Origin: DATJPD01 sp035506575
Lineage (GTDB): Bacteria; Pseudomonadota; Alphaproteobacteria; CACIAM-22H2
Length of the DNA: 64,000 nt
Assembly: GCA_035506575.1 (NCBI GenBank)
Contig: DATJPD010000011.1
Location: 1-64,000, forward strand
Direction of reading: 5' to 3'
The translations under genes were made by a program, and so were the position numbers. The notes below the pieces were generated by a model. It had not been told where the DNA came from. It saw only the letters and a list, made by a program, of their open reading frames with translations, and searched no databases. Below are positions 27,356 to 34,366 of the stretch, piece after piece. Numbering within the stretch: position 1 is the first letter of the stretch; each line of letters begins with the position of its first letter.

Positions 27356-28014
27356 CCACCGCGATCGGGCTGCAGGACGCAGTCGCCATGATCCCCGCCG
27401 GTGCCACGATCATGATCGGAGGGTTTCTGGCCGTCGGCACGCCGGCCCGCCTGGTCGACGAACTCGTGCGGCAGGGAAAGAAGGACCTGACGATCATCGG
27501 CAACGACACGGCACGGCCAGGGCAGGGGATCGGAAAACTGATCGTGCACAAATCGGTGCGCAAGGCGATCGTGAGTCACATCGGCACGAATCCCGAGACC
27601 CAGCGCCAGATGCTGGCCAAGGAAATCGAGGTCGAGCTGGTGCCGCAGGGAACGCTCGCCGAGCGTATCCGCGCCGCTGGGTTCGGGCTGGGCGGCGTGC
27701 TGACGATGACCGGCCTTGGCACGACCGTGGCGGAGGGAAAGCGCACCGTCGAGGTGGACGGGCGGACGTTCCTTCTCGAGCCTCCGCTGTCCGCCGATTA
27801 CGCCCTGATCGGCGCCAAGCGTGCGGATTACGGCGGCAATCTCGAATATTCGCTGACCGCGCGGAATTTCAATCCGCTCATGGCGATGGCCGCCAAGACG
27901 GTGATCGCGGAGGCCGAGGACATCGTGCCGGTCGGGGTCATACCGCCGGATGCGGTGGTCACGCCGGGCGCTGTGGTGAGCTACCTGCTGGCACGGGAGC
28001 GCCGTCATGGATGA
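27352..28014 (+). CDS. atoD: 3-oxoacid CoA-transferase subunit A (AtoD-like)
   Basis: A 220-residue alpha subunit of a two-subunit CoA-transferase, probably moving CoA between acetyl- or succinyl-CoA and acetoacetate. Very close similarity to the AtoD type is visible by eye: GATIMIGGFLAVGTPARLVDEL at the start, GTLAERIRAAGFGLGGVLT with TGLGTTV in the middle, and ARNFNPLMAMAA and TPGAVVSYLL near the end. The ATG at 27352 follows GGGAGGAC at 27340-27347. It overlaps the TolC stop by four bases and the beta-subunit start by eight. Such an enzyme would feed acetoacetate or PHB breakdown products into acetyl-CoA. Confidence 0.9.
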   Translation: MTTAIGLQDAVAMIPAGATIMIGGFLAVGTPARLVDELVRQGKKDLTIIGNDTARPGQGIGKLIVHKSVRKAIVSHIGTNPETQRQMLAKEIEVELVPQGTLAERIRAAGFGLGGVLTMTGLGTTVAEGKRTVEVDGRTFLLEPPLSADYALIGAKRADYGGNLEYSLTARNFNPLMAMAAKTVIAEAEDIVPVGVIPPDAVVTPGAVVSYLLARERRHG

Positions 28015-28690
28015 GAAGACGCTGATCGCCAAACGCGTCGCCCTCGAGCTCAAGGACGGAGATCTCGTCAATCTCGGCATCGGGCTGCCGACACTGGTGG
28101 CACACTTTCTTCCCTCGGGCGTGTCGGTGCTGTTTCAGTCCGAGAACGGCCTCATCGGGATGCAGCCGCTGCCTGAGGAGGGCCTCGGCGACGAGGACCT
28201 GACGGATGCCGGCGGCAGCGCGATCGGCGCCGTTCCGGGCGCTTGCGCGTTCGACAGTGCCATGTCCTTTGGGCTGATCCGCGGCGGGCATCTCGACGTC
28301 ACGGTGCTGGGCGGCCTGCAAGTCGACGAACGGGGGCTGCTCGCGAACTGGATGGTCCCCGGCCGCATGGTGGCGGGGATGGGCGGCGCCATGGACCTTG
28401 TGACGGGAGCCCGGCGGGTCATCGTGGCCATGATCCACACCGCGAAGGGAAAACCCAAGATCGTGAAGCAATGCTCGCTTCCCCTGACGTCGATCCGTCC
28501 GATCGACCTGATCGTAACCGAGCTGGCGGTGATCGAGCGGGTCGATGACGAGCTTGTGCTCAGGGAACTCGCGCCGGGCGTCCAGGTCGAGGACGTTCTG
28601 CGCACCACCGAGGCGCGGCTCGTCCTGCCCGAAGACATCGTCACCATGCCTATCAAGGAGGATCGCGAAGCCGTGGGTTTCGAGCCGTAG
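28007..28690 (+). CDS. atoA: 3-oxoacid CoA-transferase subunit B (AtoA-like)
   Basis: A 227-residue beta subunit carrying the catalytic glutamate, seen in the FQSENGLIG motif (residues ~43-51), where Glu forms the CoA thioester intermediate. LELKDGDLVNLGIGLPTLVA at the N-terminus, FDSAMSFGLIRGGH, VLGGLQVDERG, and MGGAMDLVTGARRVIVAM all follow AtoA. Its start overlaps subunit A by eight bases, so equal synthesis is expected. The length is usual. Acetoacetate is the most likely acceptor, but related enzymes act on 3-oxoadipate, so the substrate is inferred. Confidence 0.92.
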   Translation: MDEKTLIAKRVALELKDGDLVNLGIGLPTLVAHFLPSGVSVLFQSENGLIGMQPLPEEGLGDEDLTDAGGSAIGAVPGACAFDSAMSFGLIRGGHLDVTVLGGLQVDERGLLANWMVPGRMVAGMGGAMDLVTGARRVIVAMIHTAKGKPKIVKQCSLPLTSIRPIDLIVTELAVIERVDDELVLRELAPGVQVEDVLRTTEARLVLPEDIVTMPIKEDREAVGFEP

Positions 28691-28748
28691 CACCGCTGGT
28701 CTGGAACTGTTGGCGCGTCGCGCGAAGCGGCGCCGGGGAGCTGGAGCC

Positions 28749-29447
28749 ATGCAACGGAAGTCCTGTGTCGGGGCCGCTGTGCTGCTTGCTGCGACCATCG
28801 CTGGATGGTTGGCACTGGGCGGCGTGGCGCGGGCCGAGAATTACGTCGGCCGGCTGATCGCCGAGGACCTGTTCGACAGGTTGAAATTTTCCGGCCGCAT
28901 CGCGGTCTGGCCGCTCGATGCGGCGCAAGCCGGCGAGGCCGGGCTTACGCCATCGGCGGCGGCGGCATTCGCCGACCGGATCCGCACCGAAATCCAGCTG
29001 ATCGGCGCTGCCAAGGGGTTCAGCTTCGTGGAGCGCGAGGCGATCAGCAAGGTCTTCCAGGAGCAGCAATTCGCTCACGGCGCAAAGGACTCCGACTTCG
29101 AGAGCTTTGCACGCCAGGCGAATGCGGACGCGCTCGTGTTGCTCAGCCTTCACCGTAAGGACCGGACCGAGCTCGTCGTCTCGGCACGCCTGGTGCGATC
29201 GAAGGGATCGGCGGCAGGCCTGGTTGTCGCGACGTCCAAGACGTACGAGGTTCCGATCGCCGAGACGCAACCGGCACCGGGGGGTGCGGCCGCGGCGGTC
29301 AAGCCGGACACGGTGACGCCCAGCCGTGGGACCGCATCCGCGTACGGGACCTATTACGGCTACGTGCCGGCTTATACCTATGGTTATACGTATGCGCCGG
29401 CCTATTACGTTCAGGCGCCCTATGCCACGTGGGGCTGGCGCCGCTGA
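28749..29447 (+). CDS. FlgO/CsgG-like exported protein with Tyr-rich tail
   Basis: A 232-residue protein. The ATG at 28749 follows GGGGAGCTGGAG; the frame is open further up but over atoA. A signal sequence ends near ARAENY. Residues ~28-165 look like the FlgO/TolB-N/CsgG-type domain that assembles at the outer membrane (LFDRLKFSGRIAVWPLD, DRIRTEIQLIGAAKGF, FVEREAISKVFQEQQF, ADALVLLSL). The last ~45 residues are low-complexity and dominated by Tyr, Ala, Pro and Gly (YGTYYGYVPAYTYGYTY), an unusual tail that might be surface-exposed or bind sugar or metal. It ends 14 bp from the convergent DUF1194 gene. Function unknown. Confidence 0.65.
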   Translation: MQRKSCVGAAVLLAATIAGWLALGGVARAENYVGRLIAEDLFDRLKFSGRIAVWPLDAAQAGEAGLTPSAAAAFADRIRTEIQLIGAAKGFSFVEREAISKVFQEQQFAHGAKDSDFESFARQANADALVLLSLHRKDRTELVVSARLVRSKGSAAGLVVATSKTYEVPIAETQPAPGGAAAAVKPDTVTPSRGTASAYGTYYGYVPAYTYGYTYAPAYYVQAPYATWGWRR

Positions 29448-29461
29448 TCGCCGTGGGCTCG

Positions 29462-30205
29462 TCACCGCATGCTGATCTCGACCATGAATTTCTGCCGGAT
29501 CGCGCGGCCGAAATCGGCAAATCCGTTCGCCGTCACGAGAAAGGCCGAGTTGCCGCCGATGACATGGCTCCGATACCAGTCTTCGAGCGTGGCGGCTTCC
29601 CGCCCCGCCAGGATCGGCAGCCCGTTGATCGTCACACCTTCCGCCACGAGGCGGTCGCGCATGGCGTCCACGGGAGGACTTAAATTGCAATTGTCGTGGC
29701 CGTCGCCCGAGACGTCGATGATGATCCGCTCGGCGGGCACGGGCGCGAAGGGGATCACCTTTCCGTCCACGAGCTGAAGCGCCCGCGACATGCAGGTGAA
29801 TGCGTTATCGCCGCGCGGCGCGTGCCGGACCTTTGCTGCAAAGGCTTGCGCATCGGCCGGACTGGCGATCAGGGTCCAGGGGACGGCGAGCGAGGCGGTG
29901 TTCGACCATTCCACCAGCGCCACGGTCATCGACCGGTTGGGTCCGGAGAGAATCGTGCGCTGCACGGCCGGATCCTCGAACGCCTGGGCGATGCCTTCCA
30001 TCTGCAGCGCGTAGCGCTGCGCATCGACCGAGCCCGAGACATCCACGGCCAGCACCAGTGCCGTGTCGACTTTTTCGGGGCGGCCTTCGATAGCATCACC
30101 TTCTGCGGCCGCGGGGCCCAGCTGCAGCCCCATGCCGGCGATGGCGGCCGCGCAAGCGAGGCGCCGGACGGCGTCAATAAACCGCTTTGTCGCGATGGCG
30201 CGCAT
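29462..30205 (-). CDS. DUF1194 von Willebrand factor A-like exported protein
   Basis: A 247-residue protein with a signal sequence (Ala-rich core, cleavage near GPAAAEG) and a VWA domain covering nearly all the rest. The metal-ion-dependent adhesion site is intact: DVSGSVD near residue 60, with TVALVEWSN and IDVSGDGHDN supplying later Thr/Asp positions. Two Cys (TCMSR, DNCNLSP) may be linked. It matches the DUF1194 family, which has no firm function. The ATG at 30205 follows AAAGGG; a GTG at 30226 is an alternative start. The gene's start lies inside the 3' end of the pentapeptide-repeat gene, so the two are co-transcribed. Confidence 0.8.
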   Translation of the reverse strand: MRAIATKRFIDAVRRLACAAAIAGMGLQLGPAAAEGDAIEGRPEKVDTALVLAVDVSGSVDAQRYALQMEGIAQAFEDPAVQRTILSGPNRSMTVALVEWSNTASLAVPWTLIASPADAQAFAAKVRHAPRGDNAFTCMSRALQLVDGKVIPFAPVPAERIIIDVSGDGHDNCNLSPPVDAMRDRLVAEGVTINGLPILAGREAATLEDWYRSHVIGGNSAFLVTANGFADFGRAIRQKFMVEISMR

Positions 30206-30962
30206 GATCGAGCCCTTTCGCTTCACCGAGACCCTTGACCCCGCGCAAGACGGTGCCGTTGAGGTCGGCGCCGGTCAGGTCCGTGCCGCTGAGGTTAGCG
30301 CTTGTCAGGTCGGCACCTGCCAGATCGGTCCCGGCCAGATTGGCCCCCGACAAATCCGCGCCGATCAGCCTGGCGAAGGCGAGGCTCATGTCATGGAGGT
30401 CCACCCCGGTCAGGTCGGCCGCGGAGAGGTTGCAGCCGGAGAAATCGTTGGCAAACGGCGTCAACAGGCGATGGCGAGCGTCACCCAGGCGGGCGTGGGT
30501 GAGGTTCGCGCCGTGCAGGTCGACGCCTGTCAGCCGGGCGACCAGATACGCACCCGAGAGATCGGCGCCGGCGAAATTGGGCGCCTCGGCGAGGGACGGG
30601 TCCAAGGTCGAATAGGCCGCGATGTCGAAGAGGCTCGCGTTGGCGAGAGTGGCGTTGGAGAAATTCGTGCGCGTGATCGTCGCGTGGTCGAGGGTGGCGC
30701 GGGAGAGATCGGCCCCTGAGAGGTCCGCGCGCGACAGGTTCGTTCCGTACAGATTCGCGCCGACGAGCTTTGCCTGCTTGAAATCGAGGTCGCTGAGGTC
30801 GAGGTCCTTCAGGTCCTGGTACGAAAAATCCGGCGTCTGACCGCGCGGCGTCTTCGCGAGTGCGGCACTCACCTCGCGCAGGGTCAACGGGTTCGCCGCG
30901 GCCTCGCCGGCCACGGCAAAGGCTGCACCGCACGACAACAGGACCCGGCGGGTGAGCCGCAT
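30174..30962 (-). CDS. Exported pentapeptide-repeat protein
   Basis: A 262-residue protein. The ATG at 30962 opens a signal sequence with a twin-arginine-free basic start (MRLTRR) and cleavage near GEAAAN. Most of the rest is pentapeptide repeats of the A(D/N)LxX type: ANLYGTNLSRADLSGADLSRATLD, then a middle patch that is irregular, then ADLSGANLAGTDLAGADLTSANLSGTDL. Such repeats fold into a right-handed quadrilateral beta helix of about 25-30 coils here. Exported members have no general function. The 15-bp period of the DNA at 30230-30850 is simply this coding repeat. It overlaps the VWA gene by 32 bp. Confidence 0.8.
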   Translation of the reverse strand: MRLTRRVLLSCGAAFAVAGEAAANPLTLREVSAALAKTPRGQTPDFSYQDLKDLDLSDLDFKQAKLVGANLYGTNLSRADLSGADLSRATLDHATITRTNFSNATLANASLFDIAAYSTLDPSLAEAPNFAGADLSGAYLVARLTGVDLHGANLTHARLGDARHRLLTPFANDFSGCNLSAADLTGVDLHDMSLAFARLIGADLSGANLAGTDLAGADLTSANLSGTDLTGADLNGTVLRGVKGLGEAKGLDHARHRDKAVY

Positions 30963-31146
30963 GGCGAAACTCCCGAAACGGCCGCCTGGGGACGTCCCAC
31001 GGCCGTACCGCCTTGAGTGGGCAAGTCTCGCATATCCCGGGCCATTGTTCATCAGTACCGCGGCACGTTATGATCGACCCGCAGACGTGATTGGCCCCGC
31101 CATAAGGGCCGAGAAATTCGGATCCAACACGTTGGGAGGAACGACC

Positions 31147-32859
31147 ATGATCAGATCGGTGGTTATCGCCGGCTTATTGGGCGCGGCCGTGTCGGGGGCT
31201 GCGTTCGCGCAGACGGCGGACGACCTGAAGAACGCCGGCAAGCACACGAACAGCGTGCTCATGTACGGCATGAGCTACAACGCCCAGCGCTTCAGCACCC
31301 TCAAGCAGATCAACCGTGACACGGTGAAGCGCCTGGTCCCGGCATGGGCGTACAGCCTTGCCGACAACCGCGGCGACGAGGCGCAGGCGGTGGTGCGCGA
31401 TGGGGTGATCTACATCACCGACCACACCAAGACGGTCGCGGTGGATGCGATCACCGGGAAGGAGATCTGGAAGAGCGAGTTCGACTATCCCCCGGAGACG
31501 ACGCGGGTCGTCTGCTGCGGCATCGTCAATCGCGGCGCTGCCCTCTATGACGGAAAGCTCTATCGCACGACGCTCGATGCGAACATCGTCGCCCTCGACC
31601 AGAAGACAGGGAAAGAGGTCTGGCGCACCAAGGTGGCCGATCCCAAGGATGGCTATTCTCTGACCGTCGCTCCCATGGTCGCGCACGGCGTGGTCATCTT
31701 CGGCGTGTCAGGGGCTGAATTCGGGGTGCGGGGCTTCCTCGACGGCTACGACGCCGAGAGCGGCAAGCACCTGTGGCGCACGTACACGATCCCGAACCCC
31801 GGCGAGAAGGGTTCCGAAACGTGGGAGAACAACTCCTCGCATTTCGGCGGCGGCAGCGGGTGGATCACCGGCTCCTACGACCCGCAGCTCGACCTGGTGT
31901 TCTGGGGGATCGGCAATCCGTCGCCGTGGAGCCCCTCGGACCGCAAGGGCGACAACCTCTACACCAACTCGATGCTCGCGATCCGGCCGCAGACCGGCGA
32001 GATGGTCTGGTACTACCAGATGACGCCCAACGATCCGTTCGACTACGACGGCGTGAACGAGCTGGTCCTGGCGGACCTGAAGATCGACGGCAAGACGCGC
32101 AAGGTTGCCATGCAGGCGAACCGCAACGGGTTCCTCTACGTGGTCGACCGCACCAACGGCAAGCTCATCACCGCGCACAAATTCGTCAAGGTGACGTGGG
32201 CCAGCGGCATCGACATGAAGACCGGCCGGCCGATCTGGACCGACGACACCAAGGCGGTGCTCGAGCGGGGCGAGAAGCGCACCATCTTCCCGGCGGCGAA
32301 CGGCGGGAAGAACTGGATGCCGATGTCGTTCAGCCCGCTGACCGGTCTGCTCTACATCAACACGATCAATATCGGCTGGGAGTACGAGCCGAACCCGCCC
32401 GGAGCGCTCGCCAACCTCAAGCCGGGCGATCCGTCCGGTCCGGGTTCGCTCAAGTCGCGTACGTTCGTGTATGAGGATCCGAACGTGCGCGGGGCGCTGA
32501 AGGCGATCGATCCGATCACCGGCAAGGTCAAGTGGCAGATCCCGGGACGCAGCCCGAACATCTCCGGCACCCTGGTGACTGCCGGTGGCCTTGTATTCAC
32601 CGGCAAGCTCACCGGTGAGTTCATCGCGGCCGACGCCGAGACCGGCAAGCAGTTGTGGCAGTTCCAGACCCCGTCGGGCATCGTCGGCCAGCCGGTCACC
32701 TGGGAGCAGGGCGGCAAGCAGTATGTCACCGTGACCAGCGGCAGCGGCGGCGTCTATGTCGCCCGTTTCGGCGACCCGAACATCGCCCACGTGCCGGCCG
32801 GCGGCAGCCTGTGGACGTTCAAGCTGTTCGAAGAACCGATGCAGACTTCGCAGCGGTGA
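31147..32859 (+). CDS. PQQ-dependent alcohol dehydrogenase, lanthanide-type (ExaF/PedH-like)
   Basis: A 570-residue periplasmic quinoprotein; the signal sequence ends near AFAQTAD. The ATG at 31147 follows TTGGGAGGAACG. Eight propeller blades carry the usual tryptophan-docking motifs (DAITGKEIW, DQKTGKEVW). A vicinal disulfide pair Cys123-Cys124 (VVCCGIV) that stacks on PQQ is present. Glu191 and Asn257 (GNPSPW) are expected metal ligands, Asp299 is the expected catalytic base, and Asp301 two residues later (FDYDG) is the extra carboxylate that marks lanthanide-dependent enzymes. The DPFDYDG context and the lack of XoxF's long insert place it nearer the broad ethanol/alcohol group than XoxF, but substrate is inferred. 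A terminator and then a cytochrome c gene follow. Confidence 0.88.
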   Translation: MIRSVVIAGLLGAAVSGAAFAQTADDLKNAGKHTNSVLMYGMSYNAQRFSTLKQINRDTVKRLVPAWAYSLADNRGDEAQAVVRDGVIYITDHTKTVAVDAITGKEIWKSEFDYPPETTRVVCCGIVNRGAALYDGKLYRTTLDANIVALDQKTGKEVWRTKVADPKDGYSLTVAPMVAHGVVIFGVSGAEFGVRGFLDGYDAESGKHLWRTYTIPNPGEKGSETWENNSSHFGGGSGWITGSYDPQLDLVFWGIGNPSPWSPSDRKGDNLYTNSMLAIRPQTGEMVWYYQMTPNDPFDYDGVNELVLADLKIDGKTRKVAMQANRNGFLYVVDRTNGKLITAHKFVKVTWASGIDMKTGRPIWTDDTKAVLERGEKRTIFPAANGGKNWMPMSFSPLTGLLYINTINIGWEYEPNPPGALANLKPGDPSGPGSLKSRTFVYEDPNVRGALKAIDPITGKVKWQIPGRSPNISGTLVTAGGLVFTGKLTGEFIAADAETGKQLWQFQTPSGIVGQPVTWEQGGKQYVTVTSGSGGVYVARFGDPNIAHVPAGGSLWTFKLFEEPMQTSQR

Positions 32860-32873
32860 TCCATCGCTAACAC

Positions 32874-32909
32874 GGGGCCGCTCGCATCAGGGCGGCCCCT
32901 TTTCTTTTC
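32874..32909 (+). terminator. Rho-independent terminator after the PQQ dehydrogenase
   Basis: GGGGCCGC at 32874-32881 pairs with GCGGCCCC at 32892-32899 (8 bp, 10-base loop), followed directly by TTTTCTTTTCC. This is a standard intrinsic terminator. It lies between the dehydrogenase stop and the cytochrome gene, which starts only 30 bp later. Confidence 0.8.
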
Positions 32910-32938
32910 CAGGCTCAACCGGTTCGAGGTTTACCAAC

Positions 32939-33265
32939 ATGCGGTGGCGTGACGGCACAGCACTGGGTGCCCTGGCGATTGGCTTGCTCATGGGGCGGCC
33001 GGCGCTGGCGGCCGATGCGGCGAAGGCGGAGGAGGGTGAGCAGGTCTACGAGAACTACTGCGTGAATTGCCACGGTGAAGGGCTGCACAACACCAGCGGC
33101 GGGGTGACCTTCGACCTGCGAAAGCTGCGCCCCGACGAGCACGACCGCTTCATCAATTCGGTCACCAACGGCAAGGGCCAGATGCCGCCGTGGAAGGGCG
33201 TTCTGGATCCCGGCAAGATGGAAGCGGTCTGGGCCTATATCCGCGCGACGGTCGACGGCAAATAG
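32939..33265 (+). CDS. Small periplasmic cytochrome c
   Basis: A 108-residue class-I cytochrome c with a signal sequence (cleavage near PALAAD). Heme attaches through CVNCH at residues 41-45, and Met82 in GQMPPW is the likely sixth ligand. It has one heme, and its size fits an electron acceptor for a quinoprotein dehydrogenase. It lies 79 bp after the PQQ dehydrogenase, on the same strand but behind a terminator, with only 30 bp between terminator and start; it is therefore probably made from read-through transcripts. The ribosome site GAGG is 8 bases before the ATG. Confidence 0.88.
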   Translation: MRWRDGTALGALAIGLLMGRPALAADAAKAEEGEQVYENYCVNCHGEGLHNTSGGVTFDLRKLRPDEHDRFINSVTNGKGQMPPWKGVLDPGKMEAVWAYIRATVDGK

Positions 33266-33269
33266 GCGC

Positions 33270-33278
33270 GGGGGGGGG
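33270..33278. repeat. Run of nine G residues
   Basis: Nine consecutive G lie just after the cytochrome stop codon, inside a GC-only stretch. Such runs are prone to slippage and sequencing error, so the exact length should be treated with care. No gene is affected. Confidence 0.6.
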
Positions 33279-33302
33279 CGGGGCGCGCGCCGGCGATGGA
33301 TC

Positions 33303-33530
33303 TCAGCCGCGCGCGCGGGTCGGCGCGCAGACGACTTTGACGCGCTCGTCATCGGCCAGATTACGGCCCATGGCCGTCTCGGCGATATAGGCTTGGCCGT
33401 GCATCAGGCACATGACCGGACTACCCGTGGGCTCCTGAACCGAGGTCACGCTGACCGCGTTGTCCTTGGTGCAGGATGAGAGATCGGGCGTGATCGCAAG
33501 CGAGCAGATAAGGACCAAGGCTGTCAGCAT
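33303..33530 (-). CDS. Small exported Cys protein of unknown function
   Basis: A 75-residue protein: the ATG at 33530 follows GGAG by six bases, which is better than the upstream in-frame start at 33587. It opens with a hydrophobic signal-like stretch (LTALVLICSLAI). The mature part has three Cys (LSSCTKDN, PVMCLMHGQ, KVVCAP) and the segment CLMHGQAYIAETAMGR. I recall small proteins of this pattern in Bradyrhizobium-type genomes with no known role. It lies convergent to the cytochrome c gene (38 bp apart). Function unknown. Confidence 0.55.
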   Translation of the reverse strand: MLTALVLICSLAITPDLSSCTKDNAVSVTSVQEPTGSPVMCLMHGQAYIAETAMGRNLADDERVKVVCAPTRARG

Positions 33531-33604
33531 CAACGACTCCGTGATCGCAAACCATTGATGTGTTTCGGTCTTTGGAGATCCGAACACGTTCAGTAACAGA
33601 GCAA

Positions 33605-33627
33605 TCTTTATGCCATACGCATAAAGA
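33605..33627. repeat. Perfect 9-bp inverted repeat
   Basis: TCTTTATGC at 33605-33613 and GCATAAAGA at 33619-33627 form a perfect stem with a 5-base loop. It lies 75 bp upstream of the small exported protein (-) and is AT-rich against its surroundings. It could be an operator for that gene or part of a hairpin in a transcript. Confidence 0.4.
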
Positions 33628-33730
33628 AGTACGGCGCGTCGGGAACGCGCTCAGGATGGCGGTTCGGACTTAAACAACGGTTACGATCGCCGGACGGTCC
33701 GGGCCGCCGATCTGCTCACCGAATGGTCAT

Positions 33731-33758
33731 GCCAAAATGTGCGCGGTACTCCCGCGCA
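33731..33758 (-). terminator. Terminator-like hairpin after the XoxG-type cytochrome
   Basis: On the minus strand, TGCGCGG and CCGCGCA pair over 7 bp with a 5-base loop (33740-33758), followed by CATTTTGG. It lies 44 bp past the cytochrome stop codon. The T-run is only four long, so termination may be partial. Confidence 0.5.
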
Positions 33759-33801
33759 GGGGGAGCCGGGGATAGGGCGGCTCCGGTCCGAAGGCCGTCG
33801 A

Positions 33802-34245
33802 TCAGCCCTGGTCGGGCTTCTTGTCCATGTGATCGGGCCGGCCGCGGCCCAGCGCGCCATCGGAACGCGCCTTCAGATACGCGTAGATGTCGTCGATGTA
33901 GAGCATCACGTCCTCGGTCGTGCCGAAGGAGGGCATGACGTTCTCAGCCGCTGTGTTGACGTTCTGCCGCCCGTTGACCACGACCTCCTTGAACTGGTCC
34001 TCGCTCATGGACTTGAGCGACAAGGTCAGGTCGGGCGCATACGAGCTTCCGGACCCGTCGGGCCCGTGACAGCGCAGGCAGGATTCCGTGTAGCGCCGGT
34101 AGCCGTTGTAGGTGTTGAAGTCCACCTTGCCGTTCTCGAATTTGTACGGCTTTTCGTCCTCGGCCCTGGTGGCGATCGGCGCCGCGGCCATGCTCGCAAG
34201 GATAAGCAGGGCAAGAGCAAGTTGTGTTCTCAGGCCACGCGGCAT
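33802..34245 (-). CDS. xoxG: Cytochrome c, XoxG-type partner of XoxF
   Basis: A 147-residue periplasmic class-I cytochrome c. The ATG at 34245 is preceded by TTGGGAGGAC, a clear ribosome site, so the upstream in-frame extension to 34320 is not used. Cleavage of the signal is near ATRAED. Heme binds at CLRCH (residues 56-60) and Met104 in NVMPSF is the expected axial ligand. The NGYRRYTESCLRCHGPDG and EDQFKEVVVNGR segments fit cytochromes of methanol oxidation. It lies 122 bp after xoxF on the same strand, behind a terminator. Position makes it the natural electron acceptor of XoxF. Confidence 0.85.
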   Translation of the reverse strand: MPRGLRTQLALALLILASMAAAPIATRAEDEKPYKFENGKVDFNTYNGYRRYTESCLRCHGPDGSGSSYAPDLTLSLKSMSEDQFKEVVVNGRQNVNTAAENVMPSFGTTEDVMLYIDDIYAYLKARSDGALGRGRPDHMDKKPDQG

Positions 34246-34302
34246 CCGTCGTCCTCCCAACTCGAGTGCGGTCGCTTTAAGCTGAATAGAACATGTGAGG
34301 CG

Positions 34303-34341
34303 GAAGAAAAAGGCCGGCACCTTGTCGCCAAGATGCCGGCC
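34303..34341 (-). terminator. Rho-independent terminator after xoxF
   Basis: On the minus strand GGCCGGCA (34341-34334) pairs with TGCCGGCC (34319-34312) over 8 bp with a 14-base loop, followed by TTTTTCTTCC. This is a strong intrinsic terminator lying between xoxF and its cytochrome gene. Confidence 0.85.
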
Positions 34342-34366
34342 AGAGCCGTAGAGAGCTGCTACAGCA

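Noticed and set aside
30230..30850. Repetitive DNA with ~15-bp period, at first like a tandem repeat or CRISPR-like array
   Set aside because: The period is the coding repeat of the pentapeptide protein; the copies are degenerate and have no spacers.
30952..31146. N-terminal extension of the PQQ dehydrogenase from 30952
   Set aside because: The extra residues lack a signal sequence; the ATG at 31147 has both a ribosome site and a clean signal peptide.
32910..32940. tRNA-like T-arm sequence (GGTTCGAGG) before the cytochrome gene
   Set aside because: No acceptor, D or anticodon stems surround it.
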